Shown here: positions 22,201 through 34,200 of the stretch, piece by piece
How the letters are laid out: each line of letters opens with the position of its first letter
How positions within the stretch are numbered: position 1 is the first letter of the stretch
Assembly (NCBI GenBank): GCA_910589415.1
Contig: CAJUUM010000031.1
Location: 1,550,001-1,614,000, forward strand
Length of the DNA: 64,000 nucleotides
Reading direction: 5' to 3'
Source: Malachius bipustulatus
Taxonomy: Eukaryota; Arthropoda; Insecta; Coleoptera; Melyridae
Made by a program: the position numbers and the translations under genes
Notes under the pieces: model-generated
What the model was told of the DNA's origin: nothing
Databases searched by the model: none
Seen by the model: the letters and a program-made list of their open reading frames with translations, nothing else

Positions 22201-25200
22201 GAAACACCTCGTGAATACCCCTAATTGATTGTTATACTTTCGTACTGTAAATTCAAACATTGGAATAAGAAACATTAACAGTCGAAATTTTCACACAATT
22301 TGTTTCAAAGGATATACCTAGCTAAAATAAGAATTCGGATTGAAGATTAAATAAAAATGAAAAAAAAGTTCATGTATAGAGTTTTGGGTTTTAGGTTCTC
22401 GATAATAAAAGTATTATTTTTCAAAAATATTTTCATAAAAATGAAACTAAAACCCAAATAATATCGAGAACCTAAAAACCAAAACGAAGAAGAACATATA
22501 ATAATTAAGAAGCAAAGGTTCAATAAAAATAATCAAATATAGGTAAGTAAGTTATCGATCGATAATATATAAATTTGGAAGTTAAATTTATTATTTAATT
22601 CAAGTTTTCGTTGATAAAAACTTGCTAATTAAAAAATAAGCGAATGCAGGGTGTAATATTTACTTGTAAAATGTTTCATGAGTTTTCGTAGTATGCCCCA
22701 TGAACTTCGCCAATTGGTCAATTTCATTGCTTTTCAAGCTTAGTACTTGCGTTACTGTTGCGATGTGTTTTCTTAATCGGCATGACGTGAGAAGCTCTGG
22801 ATTTTTAGCACCACATCTTTTCGCACAGTTTCGCATCACATTGCATCCATTTAACCATTTAAGTGATTTCGGAATCGTAAAAAAGTATGTGTTGCTATCC
22901 GAAAACCAATTTTTCATTTTTCTTAACGTGTGTATCATCGAATAGTATTTTTGGATCGTCTTTGGAATTAGTATAGTTACTGCTCTGCTACCCTTTCCAA
23001 TAGATACAATTCGTAGATAATGTTGCGTTAAAATTTTTTCATTTTCCGAAAGTGACGTTGCCATTTCAGTTTGGACATTCTTATTCGTAACAGTACTCAT
23101 TATTTGTTCGCTGTAGGAACTTAAATCTAAGTACTGTATGTCTCCTACTCGTTTTCTGTTATGTAAAATAGTAAGGATCAAAGTTGTTTCAACTAAAATT
23201 TTAAATGAGGAAATTGACTTCGATTTCTTCAGTTGCTCGTAAGCGTCTTCTGCGCATTGCTCAACAATTTTTTTTAATTTCATGATATCTTCCGTTACGG
23301 GAAGAAGTTTGGGTTTTATTGCAGCCTTTTCATTCAAGTCTTTCAAAGCCAAACTTCCCACCTCCGTTGTCCACTGAGATTCAACAATTTTCTTAAATCT
23401 TTTCAAGTCCAATAAACACTTTTCGATATCTGGCACTTTTAGGCTAATTTTTTTCCTCAAAATTAATTTTACAGCCAAGTCTGCTAGTTTTTTCAATGTT
23501 GTTCCAAAATGAAGAGCAAGCGATGCAGCACCAAAACTTCTAGTTTCCATATCATATCTCGACATACTCTTGACTGCTTCAATAGCGTAGTCAAAATTCT
23601 CAGGTTTTAGAGTAGAGAGCATATCTTCAAAATAATTAAGCCTGTTCATTGCAAGTAAAAATTTGCCACATTCGCGTAACTTATTTGATATGTGATACAT
23701 ACTGCGCTTAATCTTCGTTTTCTTGAGCAGGTCTTCTCCATAGTGTATGAGAAGAATGTCTTTCATGACAGTCGAAGTAATTTCATCAGCGTTCATTTTA
23801 CTAAATATTTCTTTTTTTACAGCCATTCTATTCAAAATTTCCCCATATTTTTTTTGTGATGATGAGTACACCATAGATTGACTTAAAACACGTTCGTATT
23901 TTTGTTTTTCCGACGCTACTGATTTTTTGACGAAACACGTCTTGATATGACGACTAAGACAAAGTCGTTTATAATAGGGTTTGCAATGTATACAAATAGC
24001 ATAGTCATTTTCCTGATAATTTTGCACATTTTGACGTTTTTTTGGGATTATGTATCCCCTAATAGACGTCTCCAAGTTTCCATAATTTCTAAGAAGTGAT
24101 ATCAACTGCTTCCTCTCTACACTTTTTGGTTGAAATGAAAGTATTTCCTGGACTTCGTTCTCTTGAGGATGGTTTCTTTCAAGATGCCTGGCAAAATGTT
24201 GCGACTGTACTTCAGAATCACAAAATTTACATACAGTTCTCTTGTACTTAGTTAGCAAAAGAGTTGATTGGAAACTGTTTTGCAATTCCTGAAAAAAAAG
24301 TGATTATTACCTTATTGATATCGGGGTAATTATGAATAAGTGCAAGATTTAGGCATGGAACAGCTGGTCCATTTTTTAGTTTTTCAAAGCGATTTGCATT
24401 ACCTATTTAATTTTTTCTCAGGACTTCAGGACAAATCTTTCGCGAAACCGACATAAAGATGTCGATGGTCGTTAATGTGTCGAATAAGTATGCCTACTCA
24501 CCAACAGTTCCATCAGTGTGCCAACGCATTAAATAAGTGGTCATGTCAAAAATGACGACAAATTACATAAATTTGAAATCTTGAGTTCAAACTGGATGGT
24601 TCAAAGTATTGTAGGAGGACATCAAATGATAAATAAAGTTAAAATAATGGCGATTTCTCAATACACATATTTGCGGGCAAGCTTTGTTTTTATAGATACC
24701 TAAACCTATAAGTGAAAGGTTGTTGAAATTTTGGATAAAAATAATATTATTTTGAATATTGGCAAAACGGCTACTTAAAAAATTTGACATTTAGCACATA
24801 GTATACAGGGTGCACCATATATCCTTCTCTATATTGATATCTCCTAACCCCTAAGAGATACAAGGTCGGTTAAATTAGAGAAGATAAGATTCACAATTTT
24901 GTACCTATCTCGAATCCGTCAAGACACACATGATATCTGTGACCGTTCCTGAAATATTCTGCAAAAGCTGAAAAATCGAGATTTCTTATTTTCGGCATAT
25001 CTTTTTTGTTATTGGAAATTATTAAATAATTTTTCGCAGGCTAACATAAGTCGGCAAGAACAACCGATCTGATGTTTCAAACGTTTTCAAAGCCGACTAG
25101 ATCCCATAATTTTCAGAGTCAACTTTTGTTTTTCTTATGGCCGAATATCATAGAGAAATTAAAAAGCCATGAGGCAAGCAGTATGACCTCATATTGACGT

Positions 25201-28200
25201 ATGTCAGCGAAATATTTTTTTTTGTTTTTCTTCAAAAAAAAGAAGAATAAAAATTTTGGAATTTTTTTTCGAAGTTTATTAATTTTTGGTTTCCATTATT
25301 TTTTTTTTTCATAAGAGAAACGAAAGTTGACTATGAAAACTCTGGGATCTAGTCGGTTTGAAAATTTTTGAAACGTCAGATGAGTAGTTCTTGGCGACTT
25401 ATGTAAGCTTACAAAAAAATATTTATTTATTTCTTATAATAAGAAAGATATGGCAAAAATAAGAAATCTCGATTTTTCAGTTTTTTTCAGGATATTCCAG
25501 CACCGACTGAAAATATCTTAAATTTTTTTCAGATTCTTATTATTTATCAAATTGCGCACCTTTTTCTCTAATTTAACCGCGATCCTGTATCTTGACGTTT
25601 ACGAGATAGCAACATAGAGACGGATAATATGATGAACCCTGTATAAACTAAGGATTCTTCATTATTTTTAAGACTTATGGTGAGATATAGAAGTGCCATA
25701 GCCCTTTTTTGATGAAAGCTTTTACGTCGCTGTCAATGAAAATACAGTTTGTTATTCAATGGCCCACGCTTTGTGGTCTTTCATTCTTGTCATACGGTGC
25801 ACCGTTTTCGTTGCAGGGCATTCAATTTACTGATAAGGGAAGTCGGTAGAAAAAATTCGAAATAACTGGTGATTGGACATCGATATTATTTTTAATCCAA
25901 AAATTTCTATGGCAATTCAGAGAGGTAAAGCATGCAAAACATGCAAAAGTTACTGCGTTTATATTCTTCATTTAATTTGAACATTCATGTAATCCATGTA
26001 GTATGAACTTAAATTGATAAATTCTCATCAAATAACTCAATTTTAATAATAATTGATCACCTAATAGTAATTTTTAATATCTTTCAAATGCGAATGGCAT
26101 ATAGCATTACTTCTTTATATTTTTTTGAAAAAGGTGGCACACCCATATAACTTCAAAAATTGACCTGTTTCGGGTTAATTTTAATTCTACAAATTTTACT
26201 AACTAAGAAAATGAATTTATTCGTCACATATGATTTCTCCTGTTACCTTGTTGCAAGCCTTTCAAATCAATGATTGGTAATCTTAATGAGTATTGAGTAA
26301 TAGCAAAAAAATCCTTACCTGATTTTCCCCGCCTGTCCTTTTTGGTTGTTTTGCTTTCTGTTTAAATTGTGTACCTTCTTCTATGTATACTTCTCCCGCT
26401 GAAGTCGCCCCGGAGCCACTGACAGGAAAACACTTCTCTTTGTTTAATAGATCAATTGGTAAATTATCTTCACAATCAGTGCCCTAAAAAATGAATAGTT
26501 ATAAAAATATGCATTGCCGTTTTTCGTAACTCAAACCTACATTTAAGTTATTATCGAATTCAGCAGGTCTAAAACGGGTTTCCTTTTCGGTAAGCTAAAA
26601 ATAAGATTTGACCATTAACAATAATCAAAAACATCAATAAAAATGTCCGTAAAACATTAATGAATCAAAACTAGCAAAGTATCCCGTAGTTTTTTAAAGC
26701 AAATTGGGTTTCACTAAATTTAATTGAAAACTAGTGAAATGTGCATGTCAAGCGTGAAAAATATAATGAAGGGATTTCGAGATATACAGGATGTCCAATT
26801 TAAGTGGCAGTATATACATGATCCCTGTATAGGGATCATGGGAACGGTAAGACATGCAGGGGCGGTTAAATTAAAGAAAAGATGCATAATTTGATGCTTA
26901 ATAAGAATCTGAAAAACAATTTAGAATATTTTCAGTCGTTGCTGAAATATTTTTTCCAAAACCGGCTATAGATCCTAGAGTCAAGTTTTGTTTTTCTTAT
27001 CGGCGTCATATATTTTTTTTTATATCGTTCGGTATAAAAAAAAATAATGGAGGCCCAAAGCTAATAACAACATTTAAAATATTTTTTTGCCTCCTTTTTT
27101 AGAAAAAAAAAACAATTTTTTCCCCGATTTAGTGCTGGCCTTGTTTTTTTTATGATATTCGATTTAAAAAGTTATACCTTTTTTAAGGAGAATAAAATTT
27201 TAAGGAAACTGTTTTTTATGTGATAGAATTTTTTGTTTCCATTTTGATTTTGATACCGAACGACATAAAAAAGAATATGCCGACCGCGAGGAAAACAAAA
27301 GTAGGCTATGAAAACGCTGTGATCTAGTCGGCGTTGGAAGTTTTGGTCGAATGGATACCTGTTGATATACCTATGTAAACCTACAAAAAATATTTATTAA
27401 TTTACAATAATAAAAAAGATATGGCAAAAATAAGAAATCTCGACTTTTCAGTATTTTCGTGTATCAGGATATTTCAGCAACGACTGAAAATATCCTGAAT
27501 TTTTTTAGATTTTTATTAAGCATAAAATTCTGCAACTTTTCTTTAACTTAACCGACCCAACTTTTCTCTAATTGATTTGACCCTGTATTTTTTACCGTTT
27601 CCAAGATCCCCATGTACTGTCACTTAAACTGGACACCTTGTATATACCTATCGAAATCCATTCATTATTTTTTTTTTTGCGTCCATGGAGACATTTTATC
27701 AGAATGAGTCGCTTCACATATTTCACTATAGTTTTAAACTAAATTGGGTGAAACCCAATTTGGCTTCCAAAACTGCGAGTTCCTTTGGTAAAACAGATTG
27801 ATGATACCTAAGTACTATCAATCTCTGCATGTATACCTAATTATAGTACACACACACATAGTATATTGTATTTCTTACTTCTGGCGGTGCTACATCACTT
27901 TCATCAGTTTCATCAGCACTTGTAGCTTCCTCAGTTACCTAATAAACAGAAAGCATTTGAATCACAAAGAAACAACCTAGTGTAAAATTATTACAATGTA
28001 GGTATAAGGAAAACGAACGTAAAAATTTTCGCTTTTTTCGGAAGATAGCCTGCTCATGTCCTGCTTTAAAATATTTCTTATAGGTACTTGGATATTAATA
28101 ACCAGCTGTTTTACACATTATTCTCACATAGAAATTTTTTGTACCTTTTTTGTCCTTCTAGTGAATTTTGATAAACCCCTCTTATATAGTCTTATACAGG

Positions 28201-31200
28201 GTTAGAACTATTTAAAGGGCCACTACAGGGATATCCTAAACCATTGAAGATACGAGGTCGGTTAAATTAGAGAAAAGTTGCGCTATTTTGTGGCCATCTC
28301 GAATCCGTCAAAATATCAAGATATCTGTGACCGTCCCTGAAATATCCTGAAAAAACTGAAAAATCGAGAAATCTTATTTTTGTCATATCTTTCTTATCAT
28401 TGGAAATTAATAAATAATTTTTCGTAGGCTTACATAAGCCGTTATGAACTTTATTTTCTGATGTTTCATAAATTTTCAAAGCCGACTAGATCCCAGAGTT
28501 TTCATAGTCAACTTTCGTTTTTCTTATGGCCGCCATATTGTTTTTTTATTTCGTTCGTTATGAAAAAAATAATGGAAACCAAACACTAATAAACTTCAAA
28601 AAATAAATGGAAAAAAAAATTTGTTCTTTTTTTCTAAAAAAAAAGAACTTTATAGACCGAATATCATAGAGAAAATTAAAAAACTATAATGCAAGCAGTT
28701 TGACCTCATATTGACCTATTTCAGCGAAAAATTTTCTGTTTTTCTTTGAAAAAAGAATAAAAATTTTCCAATTTTTTTTTCTAAAATTTATTAATTTTTG
28801 GTTTCCATTATTTTTTTCTTATCGAACGACATAAAAAAATAATATGGCGGCCATAAGAAAAACGAAAGTTGACTATGAAAACTCTGGGATCTAGTCGGCT
28901 TTGAAAATTTTTGAAACGTCAGATGAATAATAGCTCATAACGGCTTATATAAGCCTACGAAAAATTATTTATTAATTTCCAATTGTAAGAAAGATATGAC
29001 AAAAATAAGATTTCTCGATTTTTCAGTTTTTCCAGGATATTTCAGGAACGGTCACAGATATCTTGCATGTTTTGACGGATTCGAGATGGCCACAAAATAG
29101 CGCAACTTTTCTCTAATTTAACCGGCCTTGTATCTTCAATGGTTCAGGATATCCCTGTAGTGACCCTTTAAATAGTTCTAACCCTGTATAGTGAATCCCT
29201 CTATAGCACTAACTTAGCTAAATTTAAAGCAAACACATCAAGAATAATAGTGAGGGGAGACCGTTTTTAGCGTAAAAGTTAATTTACCATACCTAACTCC
29301 CTATAGGTCATGTGAGCATGTGACATATCGTTTTATATCTTCCATAATATTTCCTACCGAACTACAAAATCCAAATTTCTACAAAATATCTGTTTCTTTT
29401 GGTATTTATTTGGTATTCATTTAACCATCCAATTATTATTATTTTACCAAATATGAAAATAATCATATCGAAGCATTATTAGACTAGCAAAATGTGTGCA
29501 GGCTTTCATGACTGTTTTTTAATCATTGAAATCATACCTACTTGATCCCAAAGCTCTTTTGTGGTGGTTCTTGCATATTTTTTCCGAAGGTATGTGTACA
29601 GCAGCGGTAGGCATCATCAATCATCAATGGTCACGCGAGCGCAGTCGATGTTTCCACCTCTAACATAAGTGACCGCTCAAGGTCTACCGCAGCTGTTAAT
29701 GAAATTTTCGGAGAAAATATGCAAGGACCACGAAAACACAACCCGTAATGACTCATGATTTCAATTATTAATAAACTACTAAAAATTTTATAAATTATGT
29801 AACAAAAAAAAAAAACAAAAACATATTTACGTTGCTCGATTCTGCTGCTGATGGAATATACTCACTACCGCTATCACAATAGATTGAAGGCTCTTCCAAT
29901 TCCTGATCTTCACATGAATCAGCTGAAACAATGTTTTGACAATCACCTAAAATTATGATGAAAATCATAAAATGCGTTTGAAAAACAACTTAGTTCGAGA
30001 TTTCAACATGACTTAAAAAAATAGTTATTTTCGATCAACGTTTTTTTGCGAGCCTTGGCGAGCAAAAAAATCATTCGAGAATACAAAATAATTTCGCAAT
30101 CGTGTATCAAACAACATTTTTTTGAATACTGTACCTATCCGAAAGCTAATAAAAATTGCTAAGAATTTGAAAAGAAAATGTTGACATTCGTAATTTTTTG
30201 TCATCTACAATTTTGCTTCACAGTCTATTAGCCTGCAAAAGTCTTTTGCACGCTAGTGCACGCAAATCCTACGTTTTGAAATTAGTAAGTAAAAGTGAAT
30301 TTTTAATCAAAGTATTCGAAAAAATATTTTCTGAGTAGGTAATTAACTGGCCAAAATTATACCGGGTGTCTGGCTAAGGTTGGCTTTTTACAATAGTTTA
30401 TTTTAACATGGGAATTCCCTATGTCCGGAAATTCAAGAGACACGGTGTATGTAGGTAGGTACTGAACAATTTCGATTTTTACTCGCTTATAACTCATAAT
30501 TAAAGTAGGTACACTTAGTCCGGTCGGTAAGGTAAAAATTTTAGAAAAAGTTCATAAAAAATCTTATCGGTCTAAGATTTTCCTTCAATAACAATTATTA
30601 TTCTTAGTGAAGAAGTTGTAAAACATAAATCCACATCAGTCCTTTGGTGAATTTTTTTTTTGCTAATAACTCGCTAAACGTTGGAAATGTAAAAATACTT
30701 ACTAGAAAAAAGAAAGTTGAAAAAAAAAATTCAGAAAGTGTTTTTAATCGAAATACGGGGTGTTAAGGTAAGTGTGAATTTACAAAATTGTTTTTTTTTT
30801 ATTGTATCTTTCTGCAGAATGCACCAAATGTTTTTAATTTTTGTATACGGGTTTTCTATTTAATAACCCGGATTAAAAGAAAAAATTGTGGGTACAACCG
30901 ACTACAACCGAAGCACCCAGTGGCGTAGAATGCGGGATCACTGGGGACAACTTTTTTCTCGTAAAAAATTCTGAACAGTTACTTTTGATTTTTTTATGGT
31001 TTTTAGGAATGCCAGATTAAATTGCTACAAAAAGCCGTACTTATAAAATTTCGATAAAAAATTCAAATATAGCTTTTTACTTTCACTTTTAACAATAATT
31101 TTAATTTTTTGTTTCATTTATTTAATAGTCATAAGAGAAGTACGATGAAATGAAGGGCTTGTAGATAATGGTAAAATATAAGGAAAATTCAAATAAATAT

Positions 31201-34200
31201 TTTTTCTAAAATGTTCTGTAACCAAGATAGAGGGTGTTGAAAAACCTGTTTTGTAAAATGATCCTTTCTTAAACACCCTGTATCTCTCGGTTAAAAACCA
31301 TTTTCGGGAAAATATTTATTCATACTTTCTTAATATCTTAGCTTTATCTGCAAGCCCTTTAGTTTATAGTACTTATCTTAGACGATTAAATAAAAAAAAA
31401 TAAATAATTAAAATTATTGTTAAACGTGCTATAAGTATTTGAATTTTTTATAGAAATTTTGCAAGGTTGCCTTCTTATAGCAATTTAATCTAACCTTCCA
31501 AAAAACCATAAAAAAATTAAAAAAAACTTCGATTTTTTACTATAGAAATAAGGTGTCCTGTGACACCTTCTACGCCACTGAGTGCTTCGGTTGTACCCAC
31601 ATTTGTTTTCAAATACGGGTTATTAAATAGAAAAACTATACAGAGTGATTCAGGTTTTATCTTCTTAACTCCAGGGATCGATAGAGAATCGAAAAATAAT
31701 ATGAGTTTACTTTATAAGCTATAGTCGGGAAATGCTTTGTTAAGAAAATACAGGGTGTTAAAGTAGTAGAATATGAGTGCGTGGAATACAAATTGCCTAA
31801 TTAAAAAACCCATTAATGTCAGCTTAAGGGTTATTTATAGCCGTCACTATTGTCTAATTAATCCCTTAATTTCATTATTTATTGCTCTCTTAACATGTAC
31901 TAATCCCTTTGACTTATGCCGCCTACAATAAAACCCTTTGATTACTATGCATATGTAGGTAAGCTGTAAAATCTTATTTCTATAATCCTTTAACACACAA
32001 GGCAGCATGAGAAAAAAAGAATTATTATTGTTGTATTGTTATAATGTACTAATCCCTTTGATCGGTCAGCGTCTCGCATTATATATCTGTATTTCCTCAA
32101 TAATCCTTTAACACACAAGGCAGCATGAGAAAAAATAAATTGAAATTATTATTGTTAACATGTATCTAAAATCCCCTTTGATCGGTCAGCGACATTATTC
32201 GCCTCATTATGTAAACTGTATAAAAAATAGACCCCTTTGAAATCATGATCCCGCGTTAAAAATTCTATACTTATGCCGCCTATAAACCCGTTGATTATCA
32301 CCGTCGTATTATGTGGGTCAAATCTTTCCTTTTATTTCTATAATCCCTGTTACACAATAGCGGCTGCAACAGGTGTTCCAGTAGACCAAATAATTAAATA
32401 TTCAATTCTCAACATGCAAGCTGTATTTCCTCGATAATCCTTTAACACACAAGGCAGAATGAGAAAAAAAGAATTGAAATCATTATTGTTATAATGTATC
32501 TAAAACCCCTTTGATCGGTCAGCGACATTATTCGCCTCATTATGTAAGCTGTATAAAAATAGAGCCATTTGAAATCATGATCCCGAGTTGAAAATTCTAT
32601 ACATATGCCGCCTACAATAAAACCCCTTAGATTACCTGGCCATAACCGTCGTATTATGTAGGTCAAATCTTACCTTATATTTCTCTAATCCCTGTTACAC
32701 AATAACCCCGTTGCAACAGGTGTTCCCAGTTGACCAAATAATTAAATATTCGATTCTCAACATAGTGCATGAAATCTTTTAAAATGCAAAAATTCATAAC
32801 AGTGGGGTTAATCTTGGGGCAAATTTTTTGCACGGTAATTAAAATTCATAGTGATATCTTGAAATTACTGAAAAAGATTGTCCAGTGGACTCTTTTCATT
32901 CAGAGTATACATGAAATCTTTTATAGACCAAAGTAGGCTGCGATACTTATTATAATTAGTGTACCTACGTGATGTAAGGTAAAAATTATGTCGTCCTTAA
33001 TGGTGTATTTTATCAATGTGTTTGCAAAATTCATAACAGTGGGGTTAATCTTGGGGCAAATTTTTTTGCACGGTAATTAAAATTCATAGTGATATCTTGA
33101 AATTACTGAAAAAGATTGCCCAGGGGACTCTTTTCATTCCGAGTATACATGAAATCTTTTATAGAATTTTGGTAAAAGGTGAAAAACTCGGAGTTATAAC
33201 TCCACCTAGAACGAAATTTACAATAATAGGCGTTGATATTGTACAGTTCAAAAAGTGTAGTAATTGTTTTATAAATATTTCTAATTCATAACTGTCACGT
33301 TTAAGCCTGGAGCAAATTTTATCCACGGTAATTAAAATTCATAGTGATAAGGCCCCCAGATATTATGCCGTCCTCAATGGTGTATTTTATCATCTATACA
33401 TGAACGAAATCTTTTTATAGAATTTTAGGGTGAAAAATAGTGCACAATATAATAACGTTTTCATTGCTGTTGTGCATTATAATAAGTTTTCAACAACAAT
33501 TATTTTGATATTCAACAGATAAAAAAAGATCATTAGAAAATAACAGAACTTTTAAATTATTATTTATTCGGGGGTCCAAACTCTGCTAGAAGCCCTATGA
33601 TGAGCGGGGATGATATCAGAAAAGGCGGGGCGATGCTAGGTATATATTCGGCGCATCTCCTCATCGTTTTAAAAAGAACTAAGTTATAGATTTGTAAACG
33701 TAATTGTGCGTGTAATAAGTTGAATTATACAGTGCTAGTGTGCATATAATTATATTTAACAACAGAGGATTACCAGCAGAGGATTACCAACTGTAAGTAC
33801 TTGGCCGTTTATTAATTATTAGCGATATTCAATAAATAAAAGCATATCATAAGAAATAACATAACATAACTTTTTTTTAATTTTTTTATTTATTACCCTT
33901 TTCATACACAGCGCCAGCTATAGAGAATAAAATAATTTTATTTTTTTTATTATGATATCATTACTGATTCTTGAAATGTCTGAAAGACTCCAGTGGACTC
34001 TATTATGTTACATGTAGTTATACCTAGTTAATAACCATGAAATGGTTCAGATTTTTTTTGTAAAATAATCATTATTTTGAAAAAACAAAGTGCACAATAT
34101 AATAACTTTTATTGCAAAGTTCTTACTATCTGCTTTATAATAAGTTTTCAACAACATTATGAATTTTATTACAAAATTGATGGTGGCAATGTATGAAAGG

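Noticed and set aside
22664..24285. Single-exon gene starting at 24285
   Set aside because: The first codon there is TTG directly after a good splice acceptor, and upstream exons join in phase.
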